From Bemisia tabaci (taxonomy: Eukaryota; Arthropoda; Insecta; Hemiptera; Aleyrodidae): 64,000 bases of DNA. The stretch covers positions 47,824,985-47,888,984 of the forward strand of contig NC_092798.1 in the NCBI RefSeq assembly GCF_918797505.1. The letters run 5' to 3'. The notes under the pieces were generated by a model that was not told the DNA's origin, searched no databases, and saw only the letters and a program-made list of their open reading frames with translations. Positions 31,642 to 42,555 of this stretch are shown here, piece by piece (the stretch's first letter is position 1; each line of letters opens with the position of its first letter). Both the position numbers and the translations under genes were made by a program.

Positions 31642-33359
31642 TTCAGATTTTATCCTATCTTGACAAGAAAAGGCACGTCTCGTGAGCAAAAACAATTCAT
31701 TAGATGCTCCTGTTAAATTATTTTAATACCGTGAACAGCCATGATGGTCACCTGCTTGCATAACACGTATCATTTTTTGAGTAAAATTAATCTTTTACAT
31801 TTTTCAGACTCGCGTCGAATAAAAGTAGACGGAAAAAGACACCTTCCTTGCCTTGTTAGGTGAATTTTTTTTAAAAAAAATACACCCATCCACCTTTCAA
31901 ATGTAGCCGCCCTCTGGGATTTGGGGCACCCCCTTCAACCAGCGGGCTTTTTCGACTTGATACATGAAATCTGGAATCAAAATTACGTAGGAATTGATAC
32001 ACCTCACTCGCCTTTTTCGTAAAAATTTAAAAAATGCACCCCTACTGCCTCTCAAATTTAGCCGCCCCCTTGGAATTAGAGCACTCCCTTTGACCGGGGA
32101 GCTATTTTGACATCAATAATGAAATTCACGACCAAAATTACCCAGGAATTGATGCACCACACCCGCCTTTTCACGCAAAAATCTAAAAAATGCACCCCTC
32201 CTGCCTCTTAAATTTAGCCGCCCTCTTGGATTTAGAGCACTCCCTTTGATCGGGGAGCTGTTTTGACATCATTAATGAAATCCACGACCAATATTATGTA
32301 GGAAATGATACCTCACTCGCGCAATCGCGTAAAAGTTTAAAAATGACCTCCCTTGCCTTTCAAATTTAGTCGCCATCTTGGATTTGGGGCACCCCTTTTG
32401 ACCCGGGGCTTTTTTGACTTCATATATGAAATTTGCGACCAAAATTACATAGGAAAAGATACCTCACATGACACTATAGGAACATTTTAAAATACCGAAA
32501 TCCCATACGGCCTTATTATGGCCGCCATTTTGATTTTAGGCATTTTGGGGGGTGCTCCGGGGTCGATCCGTGGTAAATTTTTAGTATGTCATTCAGGAGG
32601 ATCTACTGATGACGTTTACCTACGAAAAGTGTGTTATGCATTTGTTCCGGGTCAAACCGTATTTCTCTCTGACTAACGCGATAGAGATAACATTTTTATA
32701 ATAATTATGGCAACAAGGGATAGGGAGGGAAGGAGAGGGGGTGTTCTCATACTTTTATTAAACAAGTAAATACTCCCAATTTCATAATTATATGTTAAAA
32801 GTAGGATCCTGGAAAAATTTTAGATTTTAACAAGTGGCTACGCGTTGAGTCGGAAGGATCTGCCGCTCTCGCGCGGAAAAAAAATCCCGGGTTTTTTGCG
32901 CGTAGTTTGGCAACAAATCATCGTAAAAATTTCGTTAATATACCGTTTTAAAGCTTAAACAATTCTCTACAACTTTTATTGAAGGCATTTTTTCCGATTT
33001 CTAACGATTTGGGACCTGAAATCAGCTTTAAAGATTTTTAGAAAAAAGAAATTTTCAATTTTTCGTAAATTTGACAACTATGGTAATTTTTTCTCCCAAT
33101 TTAGTTGCCATTAACATGTACCTGACTCAATTTCTGACAATTTAAAAAAAAAATAATCTCAATACGATAATTTGACGCCAAGTTATGTGCGTTTGAAAAT
33201 TGGCGAATTTTCAGGGAGTTCCCTGATTTTTCAGGGCTTTCCGCACGTCGGAAAGTTGGGGAATTTTCAGAAACTACACTCCTACTGGGGTACATTAACG
33301 CCCTTTAGTTGGAATTTGCTTCCGATTTTTTTCCACCTAAAAAGCTAGATTGCCTGGAC
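31491..33359 (-). repeat. FB2 right arm
   Basis: Inverted copy of 28568-30450. Small differences include ATTAATGGCAAC against ATTAATGACAAC style single changes and the missing insertion near the outer end, so the two arms are not simply one read placed twice. Confidence 0.85.
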
Positions 33360-33596
33360 TAACCCCCGCTCACTTCGCTTACTTCGTTCCAAAATGATGT
33401 CACCTTGGGGATTTTCCGCCCGGACAGGTGTATCTAATCGACTATATAGAATAACGAAACCTCTTTCGATGCTTCCGATATCAACAAATTTTATCCAATC
33501 AGATAATTCATGCGTGCCTGTGGGCCCTGTTGTGGCTTGGATCTGAAACAGCCTGTAATCATGGTACCTAGATGGTCGATAGATACCACGAGAATG

Positions 33597-33889
33597 CTGC
33601 CGTGATATAGGGAAATGCCGTAAGATCGCATCGATGGTGCCAAATTCGATTGAAATTAGATTTTTTAGAAAATCAGTGTTTAAAATAGTGTGGCCGTATT
33701 CATGCTAGAGAGAACTTTATCAAACGCAAACCCTATTTACACAGTTCCTTTTAGCACAAATACGTCCATTTTTAATCCATCGTCTCTCAGAATTTCAAGG
33801 ATTAATATGAATAACTTTCCTCTTAAATAAATACTTTGTCTATGTCAAAGTCTAAATATTCTTACGACATTTTACCTTAACGTGGTTAA
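33597..33889. mobile_element. Family D element, diverged copy
   Basis: CTGCCGTGATATAGGGAAAT and GCCGTAAGATCG lead in; TCTTACGACATTTTACCTTA and ACGTGGTT lead out. The match is weaker than in other copies. The segment 33360-33596 is unassigned. Confidence 0.5.
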
Positions 33890-35140
33890 ATGGATTACTT
33901 GGCAGAGTGAAAATCCAAGGAGCACAAGACCTGCTTTATCATTAAGATTTTAAAAAAAAAAAACCAAATTATAAATTGCTAGAGATATCATTGCGTGATT
34001 AGCTACATTAAAAGAATAGAGATAATTAAATATTTTCATTAAAGTAATAGAATAAATCGGTAAATTATTTTAATCGTAAGCAAATGTCTTGACGATACGT
34101 GCAACGTTGTCAAGAAAAACATGTAGGTATGTCAATTATTCCTCAAAACTAAAGTTCAACATCTCGACTCATTACAGGTATTCTATGTACCCTCTAGACA
34201 ACCAAGTGAGCCTAACCGTGTTTGTAAAACCAGTGCAGTAAAAAAGTCGTAAAGTCTCCGCCTCACAACTCATACAAATCTTATCTTCATCCATTAACGG
34301 GAAGGAACCTACCGATGAAAGAGGTGAAGGAAATACGACCGTCTATGCTTTCAGGTAAACTGTAAATAATAATAAAAAAAATGATCATGTAACTACACCC
34401 CTTTAACATTTTTATTATATCCGCATGTATACAATAAAAAGGAACCGTGGCTTTCTCGTTTAAAAAAAATACACCAAAAAAAGGATAAACAAGAGGACAA
34501 GATTGGATCTTTATGTTATGTGTGTAATTTTCCCTTCTCATCCCATGCTCTTATTTTTTTTTAATTTTTAGTGAGATACAACATGTTGTATTCCTTTCAA
34601 ACATCAAAGAGTGAATTTTGATTGGGAGCAAGTCTCTCATAAATTTTTATAGGCTATAAAACATATTCGAGCTGTCGATCATTTCCTCGAAATCGATGGC
34701 CTTATCATCAAATTTGACAAAATTCGTCTCTGTTTCTACGTGAGGTCTGCGTTTATCTTGACAAGTGTTTTTTAAAGGCACCCGTTTGTTTTGTGGCAGA
34801 CCGATACGAAACGCAGAGAATGTGCCCTTCACAATCGGTAATTCTCTTAGTGTAGTCGGTCCGAATGTTCTTATTCCGTAATTTATTCAGTATATCTTTG
34901 AAGCAGCCCCGCTTGTTAGCAGAACGTTATCTACAGATCTGAGTATTTTCTGGAAATTCAGATACGATCTGATGTGCCAAAAAAAATCGCTGCTCTGCAA
35001 AGTATTTTAAGGTCGGTTAAAATCTGTTAAGATGCATGAGTATATATTTCAAGTGGTTTTTGATGGTAATTTTTATCAGGGTTACCATACACTCATCGTT
35101 CAAATTCAGTCAAAATCCTTCTTCCAGCTTTGGTTACATT
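33890..35140. other. Unassigned AT-rich DNA
   Basis: No inverted ends, array or exon. Minus-strand frames at 34287-34541 and 34647-34832 carry no recognisable motif. Confidence 0.3.
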
Positions 35141-35393
35141 TCGATGGTGAAACTACCAAACCACGTATCTCGGTTTGCGACGTCGCAGACTTCCTGTCAT
35201 ACTTTATTTTTTAAATGAAAAACTACGTAATGTCCAGTCTTGAGAATTTCTGTGATTTTTCCTTCTCGTGCGAAGAAAATTCTGTGAAAATTTCAAGGAA
35301 TGATATTGATTTGGTCTATTTCAAAAAATAAAATGTGAGCGTAGATTTTTAAACACCACAAACGAGATACGTGGTTTGGTAATTTCACCGTCG
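35141..35393. mobile_element. Family G element, copy 3
   Basis: This is the best-preserved member. TCGATGGTGAAACTACCAAA and CCACGTATCTCGG at the left are mirrored by CGAGATACGTGGTTTGGTAA and TTTCACCGTCG. The terminal repeats are about 36 bp. ATTT lies on both sides, one base off a perfect duplication. Confidence 0.75.
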
Positions 35394-35876
35394 GATTTGC
35401 GAAATACTTGTAATACATTTTGGAAGTTTTTTTGTGTATGACTCTTGAGTAAGTTGTCTGTCGGAACAATACTAACCAGGAGCCCTTCTCTTTCCTTCTA
35501 AAACCTCTAAAACCTTCTTTTTCAACGACTTTCGCTCCTTGAGACCTCCTTTCTCTAAGGTTTCTCTTCCGAACAACAACAGCAAGACTGTCATTATTAG
35601 GATTCTAGTAATTCAGACTCGTTCAAAACCGCCAAAAATTCCAAAATTAACGGAAGCAAAAAGACTTGCAAACCGATAATTATCAAAAACCAAGGCTCAA
35701 TTAGCGATTAGTGGTGTTTTCAACCACGATAATGATGTTAAGCCCTCTTAGTCGCATTTTAATTTGCCATCGAATAGTGCGTTTACCAAATTTTCATCGT
35801 CCAACTCTGCGTAATCCGATTATTCGGATATTTTGGTATGACGAAATCCGGTTTCAAGTAATCAGGATAATCCGTC
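35394..35876. other. Unassigned
   Basis: No supportable features. Confidence 0.25.
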
Positions 35877-36118
35877 TGCTACTGTGCGTGAAACGCCGTA
35901 TCAACAACACTCAAGTGTTACCAAATTTGTGAAATTTTTATTTCTTGAAGGAGTTATGAATGGTAGTCCTAAAATTACCTATCGCCATTCTTTAGGATTA
36001 CTTATTTGCTAAAAATGCCAGGAAAAAATTTTCTTACATTTATCAGAAAATTTGTGATTCTTTGAAAATATTTGACGACACATGCATGTTGATTAGGCAT
36101 TTTTACTCAGCACGCTAA
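35877..36118. mobile_element. Family D element, diverged copy
   Basis: GTGCGTGAAACGCCGTATCA and GTGTTACCAAATTTG at the left; TAGGCATTTTTACTCAGCAC at the right. The length (about 240 bp) fits the family. Confidence 0.55.
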
Positions 36119-36471
36119 TATCAGATCGCCGAACTTCAGACATAGCTTCGGACTTATTGGATTGATTTAGTTGAAATCAGCTCACCTACATCATATGTTG
36201 CCTGGTTTTCTCCAGGTGTTTTATTTTTTAAACAGAAAATTAAACGACGTTCAAAATTGGAACTTTGTGAGTGTATTCTTTACAGTCTGAGGAAAATTCA
36301 GCGGAGCATGAGGCTTTACCTACTCTCATGTCGTCTGTTCAACAACTAAAGAAAATTCATCCACGTACAATCGCACATAAAATAATGTCTGAAGTAAAAT
36401 GTTCCATCTGCTTGATGATACCATTAATGCAATTTGTTAAGTTCTATACTGTGCAGGATTTCGTCACCTAC

Positions 36472-36583
36472 CTGACATAAGGGCGTAACTACACTCTGCA
36501 ATGAGCCCTGTCTTCCATACATTTCAACACTTTTCTGGGCTCATCTCAATGTGTAGTTACGCCCTTATGTCAGCCAAGCGACG
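36472..36583. mobile_element. Family H element, copy 2
   Basis: Ends are almost identical to the copy at 7050. The loop reads AATGAGCCCTGTCTTCCATA...GGGCTCATC. The ATTT duplication (36468-36471 and 36584-36587) is exact. It is 112 bp. Confidence 0.88.
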
Positions 36584-36655
36584 ATTTCTTGTATAGAACT
36601 AACCGAATCCCAGCCTTCATACGCCCGAATGTAACCCAAACTCTCCCACTCAACA

Positions 36656-36941
36656 GGATTGCATTTTGCGAAAAGGAACCAAGAGCATTTCAATGTTGCT
36701 AAGATTGTGCAACTTTTTCCGCCCGCAAATAATGACTGGTCATCGAAACAAATTGATTAATAATAACCTATAAATAATAACCGATAAAACCAAACCGCAA
36801 TAAACTATAAATTCAAGACGAAAATTACCATCGTAAATTAAATTTGTTGCGTGATTTCAGTAATTTTACTGCAGCGCATGTAAGATGCACAATCCTAGCA
36901 GCATTGGAATGCTCTTGGTCCCTTCTTGCAAAATGTAATCC
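36656..36941. mobile_element. Family C element, copy 2
   Basis: GGATTGCATTTTGCGAAAAG and its right-end complement, with exact AACA duplication (36652-36655 and 36942-36945). A short internal AATAACC duplication near 36765 makes it longer (286 bp) than copy 1. Confidence 0.9.
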
Positions 36942-36984
36942 AACAGATAGGCAATTTTTAAAACATATTCAATGCTATACAATT

Positions 36985-37240
36985 GGATTGCATTTTGCAA
37001 AAAAGAACCAGAAGAATTGCGATGATGCTAAGATTGTGCATTTTCATCCTCTGCAATAAATTTACTGAAATCATGACAAAATATGAAATTTACATTGTAA
37101 TTCTGTCTTAAATTTACAATTTTTAGCTAGTAAAATAGAAACTGTTAGTGGATAATCAGGTTTTTCTTCCAAGACAAAAGAAGTTGCACAATCTTAGCAA
37201 CATTGCAATGCTCCTGGTTCCTTTTTGCAAAATGCAATCC
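36985..37240. mobile_element. Family C element, copy 3
   Basis: Same ends as copy 1, with exact AATT duplication (36981-36984 and 37241-37244). Compared with copy 1 the interior is inverted, with GATAATCAGGTTTTTCTTCC on the right side. It lies only 40 bases from copy 2. Confidence 0.9.
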
Positions 37241-37244
37241 AATT

Positions 37245-37535
37245 CAAGATCTAATGGCAACATGGACCGTCTAAAAGTTTAAGCAGACGAAATTCAATGA
37301 GTCTGCAAAAATTGTCGGGGGCCGATCGAGACGAAACGTGACCGCACATGGCGAGTGCTCTCATTTGACGGACACGCCGACTCCATTAAATGCATATGTA
37401 AAAAAGATATATGCACAGCAATTAAATCGATGGACGAATTGCCCGTGCCGCCGCGCCAATTAATCGCCCAATCGTGAACTCTTTTCGGCGCCCCCGATTC
37501 CTCATACCCCTTCTTAATATTAATCTTCGCCTATT
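37245..37535. other. Low-copy segment with homeobox-like motifs
   Basis: CCATTAAATGCATATG near 37382, CAATTAAATCGATGG near 37420 and CCAATTAATCGCCC near 37456 sit in a mixed-GC segment without transposon ends. ATGCATTTAATGGAG occurs in complement in the island near 11175. TAAT-rich motifs of this sort are common in enhancers; function is not shown. Confidence 0.3.
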
Positions 37536-38289
37536 CTGGCGTGCTAAGGAAAAACGCCGGATGAACTTTCAGGCGTTGCCAAATTTCCTTTGGTAAATAA
37601 CGTTTTCGGGAAAATTGGTGAATATTTTTCCTCCATTTTTTCAGATATTGGAGATGTTGCATGTGTGAGGAATTTGTGATTTGACTGTTGATTCTTATGT
37701 AAAAGTTTGCGAGCAACACGATGGTGCCACTAGTCTTCTCTGAAATCAACTCCCAAGCTCAAAAAAAGCCCTCAAGTTGAGGCCACAATGGAGGGGATAT
37801 CCCACGATATCCTGAGAGTCCACCTTTACATCATGACAAACTCTCCATGCCAAGATAATAGGGAGCAAATACATTGACAGGGCTGCAACTTTATTTGGGG
37901 ACTCTAAAACTGAAAACACGGCAACCCTGCTAATGTATTCGCGCCCTATCTTCGCATGGAGAGTTTGTCTTTTTGATGTAGACGTGGACTCTCAGGATAG
38001 CGTGGAATATTCCCTCAATTTTGGCCTCAACTTGAGAGCTTTTTTTGAGCTTGGGAGTTGATTTCAGAGAAAACCAGTGGCACCATCGAGTTTCTCGCGA
38101 ACGTTTACATAAGAATAATTAGTCAAATTAGTCACACATGCAACATCTCCAATGTGTTCCCGGTTTTACCTAAAGTTTCTGAACATTTCAAGGGAAAATA
38201 TTCCCAGCTATCCTCAAAAATAAACGTTTTATCGAAGGAAAATTGGCAACATGCGAAGGTTCATACGGCGTTTTTCCTTAACACGGCAT
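37536..38289. mobile_element. Family D element, copy 6, with nested palindrome
   Basis: CTGGCGTGCTAAGGAAAAAC at the left and TTTTTCCTTAACACGGCA at the right with typical GGCGTTGCCAAATTTCC inside. Flanks TATT and CATT match at three of four bases. The length is tripled by the palindrome at 37650-38150 inserted at its centre. Confidence 0.8.
37650..38150. mobile_element. 501-bp palindrome nested in family D
   Basis: GGAGATGTTGCATGTGTGA is mirrored by CACACATGCAACATCTCC. Arms of about 210 bases include GATGGTGCCACTAG, GAAATCAACTCCCAAGCTCA and ACTCTCCATGC. The loop is about 75 bases. The sequence interrupts the D interior, so it is younger than the D copy. Confidence 0.8.
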
Positions 38290-39204
38290 CATTTGACTAA
38301 AATCGTGGATGTATGGACGTACTCTACCGTGAACTGTTGAAAAGTAGACTCAGGGGAGATTTTCCCCCTCCTCATCAAAGATGACCCAGAGGATTGGAAC
38401 TTTTTGACAGTGGCGAAGGTCGATAATCCAATCAGACGTGTCGTCGTATTGTCAATTTTTTTTTTTTTTTGCCAGTGCAGACTGTATAGTTCTCGCAACT
38501 GGAAAAGCTCTATGTCCTCAATCTATTTTAACCGCGATCCAGGTATTTTTGTCACCGCGAAGCGACAATCTTAGGGACGGGTCGGGCTGCGTAATAGCCA
38601 GGGGAGGACCTCCTAGTTCTTTTGGCACTGCCATTTGGCCCTCGGGGTGAAACGAGTCAAAAGTTATGGCCCCGGTTAGTTCCCGAGTATTCCTCGTCTT
38701 TCGCTCGCACAGACCGCAACCGACAAAAAGACGTAACCGTTTTTCAGATTAGCCCTGAAATCCCGTGAATTTCAGGGCTCAGATGGACGGAGAGATACGC
38801 GCTTATGCCGTCGGGAAGATGAACGGACTCTGGCAGCGGAGTCACGCTGTATCGGTACTACGTTTTCAAACAAGATCTTATCAATGAAGGTACAAGATGC
38901 TTAATTAAATCGAAGGCTCACGTATGGCTCGGACGCGCGTTTCCTTCAAACTTACAGCGATGGACCATTAAGGAACATAAATGGCAATTATACCCGGTGC
39001 ACCTACAGCGCCCGAGCCTCGCCGAACTTCTGGAGTGTGGAACACTTTCATAAATTCACCGCCTCACGTCGCTCCTCGTTGCATGCCTTCAAAGCGTGCC
39101 TGCTAAAATAATCACTAGCTCACACGACTAGGGGCAAAGAGTAAATATATTATGGAAAGCCCATTCCGTTCCTTGAAGTGCAGTTATCAAAGAGACAACA
39201 CCGA
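38290..39204. other. Unassigned, with a small hairpin at 38751-38779
   Basis: AGCCCTGAAAT and ATTTCAGGGCT form an 11-bp stem with a 7-base loop. The section 38810-39110 is mixed-GC and low-copy with TAAT motifs (CTTAATTAAATCG near 38900). No exon is supportable. Confidence 0.3.
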
Positions 39205-39382
39205 AAAAAAAGTTTGGCTTCATGAACCGAACGTTCGGTGATACGTACCATCCCAATTATTCGGTTTGTCAAACTAAGCTTTCGGCTCGTGTGACCAAAT
39301 ATTCGGTTCATATGACCGAAATTTGTTCATCAATTCACTTTATCATCGAGGTGCGGTTACATAAACCGAAAGTTCGGTTTGA
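39205..39382. mobile_element. TTCGGTT-rich inverted-repeat element
   Basis: ACCGAAAAAAAAGTTTGGC opens it, and repeated GAACCGAACGTTCGG, ATTCGGTTCATATGACCGAA and ACCGAAAGTTCGGTTT phrases make the segment multiply self-complementary. Related to the element at 62014-62299. The exact right end is unclear. Confidence 0.55.
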
Positions 39383-39399
39383 CTTCTAAACTTCTTAAC

Positions 39400-39481
39400 T
39401 TTCTTCAAAAACAAAATATTGTTTGAGAATAAATTCGGAAACATTCAAATGCTGATAAGGCGTTTTTACTGAGCACGGCAG
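39400..39481. mobile_element. Family D right-end fragment
   Basis: AAATTCGGAAACATTCAAAT and GCGTTTTTACTGAGCACGGC match a D terminus; no left end was found. The stretch 39482-39730 is unassigned. Confidence 0.5.
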
Positions 39482-39730
39482 AGCTATACAGAGTCCCTAA
39501 AATACTTAAACGATAAAAATGTAGGAAAACTTTTCTCATTTACTATGTTCCGAATTTCCCAATCCCAGTTTGATTTTTCAAAATTACAGATCAACTCTAC
39601 AAAACATAATTTTCTACGTATGCAGAAGTTTTCGAGAAATATGACGTCGAGTATCTTCAGGGAGTATAACAGGGATTCTGCAACGTTTCAAATAGAGACG
39701 TGTTCCTGAAACCTGAGATGTTATCATTGA

Positions 39731-40204
39731 TGTTCACGGAAAAAAATGGATCGCTGATTTAACAACTATAAATTGTTAAAAAATATGTCCGGCATGTTTC
39801 AAATGTACAATTTACAAAAGTGGAAAGCTAATTGGACTGCGTCTAGCAGAAAGGGACCAATCCACATCAGATATTCCCAAATTTAACAATACAATTTTAT
39901 TTTTTACGAGAGAACGTTTGTGCGGATCCCTTTAAAAATTCAAAGGAATTCGCTTCGCACTGTGGACACAATTAATAGAAATTTGCACGAAAATCCGCAC
40001 ACCTGTTATCATGCCAAACATTAAATTAACCGATTCAATTTGGCAATAGCTGATGTGGCTTTGTCCCATCTTGTTTGACGCGCTCCAACTTAACGACGGG
40101 GGTGGTTGAATTAACATATTTTATTGTGTTTCTCCATTGAAATAAGTCGGACACATCTTTCAACTACAAATTTGTTAAATCAGCAATTTTATTTTTTTCC
40201 GCGT
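39731..40204. mobile_element. CACGGAAAAAAA element interrupted by family A
   Basis: CACGGAAAAAAATGGATCGC and TGATTTAACAACTATAAAT at the left are mirrored by AAATTTGTTAAATCAGCAAT and TTTTTTTCCGCG at the right. The family A element at 39834-40086 sits inside and is therefore younger. Confidence 0.7.
39834..40086. mobile_element. Family A element, copy 5
   Basis: GGACTGCGTCTAGCAGAAAG at the left and a more diverged CTTGTTTGACGCGCTCC at the right. Flanks AATT and AACT match at three of four bases. It is 253 bp and nested in the element at 39731-40204. Confidence 0.8.
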
Positions 40205-40595
40205 TGTCTCTGCCTGCCACCACCTGTGATTTCTGCGAGGAGTTAATCAGGCAAGTTTTCCTCAAGATAATGCCTCTGATCACTGTGCGTCCGTGGGAGT
40301 GGGTTATTTACGACCGACGATTTTAGGGCGATCGTAAATAAATCATTAGGCACACCTTTTTTGCACCGTAAAATCGCCGAGCACCGAAGCTCACGCACCG
40401 TTGCACCGGTTGCACTTCTGCGGGTAGATCACTCGACTCATTGGCGCGGCCGCGGTTAGTCCTTTGGGCCCTCGTAAATCTGACATGACAGCGAAATATA
40501 AGCCAACGGAACAGTAAAACGGAGTGCATGTCTCAATTTATCCGAAGGGAAGCTCCGGTGCGGAGGCGTGATTAGCGAGTTCTCACACAGCGCTT
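40205..40595. other. Unassigned GC-mixed DNA
   Basis: Contains ACGACCGACGAT and GGCGATCGTAAAT (about 40310-40336), a weak inverted pair, and CpG-rich sequence near 40375-40460. No exon was demonstrated. Confidence 0.25.
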
Positions 40596-40750
40596 GGCGG
40601 ATCCAGTAAATTGGCAACATTGTCTTTTCACCATTTGAACACATGGAAATGTATCGATTTTCGGATGGGCCTGGTGCTCCGAAAAGAATCGATTGTTTAA
40701 CGTGGGCTTAAATGGAGGAAATACGGTGTTGCCAAATTGCTGGATCCGCC
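40596..40750. mobile_element. Short inverted-repeat element, GGCGGATCCAG ends
   Basis: GGCGGATCCAGTAAATTGGC at the left is mirrored by GCCAAATTGCTGGATCCGCC at the right. It is 155 bp. The interior includes GAAAATGTATCGATTTTCG-like self-complementary sequence. Confidence 0.7.
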
Positions 40751-40828
40751 TCTGGCGAAACTGGGCCACTGAGCATCGGAAGTGCATCGCGGTTCAAGCG
40801 AATAGGGGAGCTTTGTCAGGAGGCAGAA

Positions 40829-41360
40829 CTACCGTGATATAAAATAACATCGTATGGACCCTCATACGCTGCCATATTTTTACTTTCTCGCTCCCCTAGG
40901 TTTTTCAATTGAAAACGAATTTACGGGGAAAATTGTGAAAATTTGTCGTCGAATTTTGCAGACCATTTTGTTCGCAATTTAATCGAAAATGCCCTAAGAT
41001 TTCAAGGTACAACAGACCACTTTAAGCAGAAATGAACTAAGCCACATTAGTTATTGTCAAATTTATTAGGGTACTTTAATTTTTTACACGACAACGGTTT
41101 TGCTGATTTTTCTTGGAAATTCCAGTGAGTTTTCTGGATAGTACGAGTTAACTCCTAAGAAATAACAAAAAAAATTCGTACAAACGTTCTCCTGTAAAAA
41201 ATTAAATTGCTCAGTTACATTTGGCAATAGCTGATACAACTAGGTTCTTTTCAGCTAAAAGCGGTCCAAATATACATACATTTTAACTAAAATAGTTGTT
41301 TCATACGGGGATATTGGCAACTCTCGAATGTTCATACGCCGTTCATCTTTAGGGGGACAG
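40829..41360. mobile_element. Family D element, copy 7, with nested family A
   Basis: CTACCGTGATATAAAATAAC and CATACGCTGCCATATTT at the left, GATATTGGCAACTCTCGAAT and a diverged AGGGGGACAG at the right. The family A element at 41015-41267 accounts for the extra length. Confidence 0.65.
41015..41267. mobile_element. Family A element, copy 6 (nested)
   Basis: GACCACTTTAAGCAGAAATG and AAGCCACATTAGTTATTGTC at the left, TTTTCAGCTAAAAGCGGTCC at the right. The left terminus has lost or changed a base, and a duplication is not clear. Confidence 0.75.
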
Positions 41361-41429
41361 CATGAAATGTAAGAAGTCAACCCTTGTCCTACAGACTCGG
41401 GTCTTGAACGCATTTCATGAACGGCCCCT

Positions 41430-41490
41430 TGGATACAACTATTTGTGCTTGGAGACATCCGTGTTGCATATGCAAAAAATTGAAGGCACC
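41430..41490. repeat. Fragment of the 62.6-kb repeat
   Basis: GGATACAACTATTTGTGCTT and ATCCGTGTTGCATATGCAAAA align with the start of the units at 62601 and 62870. Only about 60 bases are shared. Confidence 0.55.
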
Positions 41491-42082
41491 TCTGCTGCGT
41501 TCCCTAAACAAGAAGGGGCGAAAAACGTCAACCCGTCATCGGGAAGCCTTATGCTCCGATGAAATATTATCATTTAAGTTGGAACTGTATACTGTGATGA
41601 TTATGAGCGATACAAAGACATACTGTAATAAGTTGCAATTTTACTGTAATCATTAGTGTAACCTTATGTGAGCAAAAAAATGGGTTACTATTGACGAGTT
41701 TCTAAAATTACAGCGTCTTCATTTGACGTCAGCAGTGGGTTGATTGCCGAAGTTGATGGACAGAGCTATACACAAAGAAGACGTAGGGAGTATGGAACGC
41801 GCGATCCTATTGGTTGAATTTGTCTATCAATTTCAACAATCAGTCCACTGGTCTCATTCTCTCATTGCTCTATAACGTTGGCTTTTTTTTACAATTTAAG
41901 CTAGTGATCGGTCGGCTCTGGACAATTTCCCTTACTTTTATTGCGACATCTGGATCGGCGGAACCTCATTTTTCGGTATAATTTATCGATCCAAATGCTT
42001 TGTGAGCGTTCTAGAACCGTCCGGGGTTTTGACTTAAACATCAGCTACCAGTTTTTGGGCCCCCAAGAACAGTCTAGAATGG
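41491..42082. other. Mostly unassigned; family N fragment at 41755-41850
   Basis: GAAGACGTAGGGAGTATGGA and CGATCCTATTGGTTGAAT match the right arm of the element at 26464. The remainder has no supportable feature. Confidence 0.4.
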
Positions 42083-42249
42083 ACCGGTGGCAAGGCGTGA
42101 ATGATCGATCATCGATATTTCCCAATTTAAAGTTGTGGTAAAGAATCGATTATTAAAATGTTCGTTGCGAACACCCTGTTTATCGATTCTTTTCCATAGG
42201 TTTTAACGGCAGATCAATCGATAGATCGCAAAGCACGCTACGCCACTGA
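42083..42249. mobile_element. Family S inverted-repeat element
   Basis: ACCGGTGGCAAGGCGTG at the left mirrors CACGCTACGCCACTGATGG-type sequence at the right. The core GTTCGTTGCGAAC (near 42161) is a perfect 13-base palindrome and is flanked by CGATTATT and TATCGATTCTTTTCC. A fragment of the same family is at 16298. Confidence 0.7.
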
Positions 42250-42555
42250 TGGACATCTCGGGACGACATTGTTTGACAATCCACCCAGACGCACCTGTCA
42301 AAATATGATGCTCGTAACTTGGAAACGAGGCCAGGTTTGATTAGGCCCGGAATGCCTCCCAAAGCAAGAACACCGTAAATCCATTCTAAGGCTCACAATT
42401 TTTTCTCCGATAAAATGCTCCATTACTAGAAGACCTGTTTACCTTCGCGTTCTATTTTTTGTAGTGCGAATGCTCCATTGTATGGCTCTGTCATCGTTAA
42501 AATATTAAGGATGATTGATCGTCACTTATTTTGTGATGGAAAAAAAGTGAGTGAA

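Larger units (their letters stand above)
28568..33359. mobile_element. Foldback element FB2 (4.8 kb)
   Basis: Arms 28568-30450 and 31491-33359 are inverted copies that appear more than 95 percent identical by eye, with a 1.04-kb spacer. Ends are GTCCAGGCAATCTAGC and its complement. The left arm has a short AAAATTGGACC insertion near 28586. The arms share sub-repeats, the GGAGCATCTAATGA region and C-terminal coding sequence with FB1. No clean target duplication was found. FB2 differs from FB1 in its outer 800 bases and in having longer arms that include the gene's 3' end. Confidence 0.88.
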
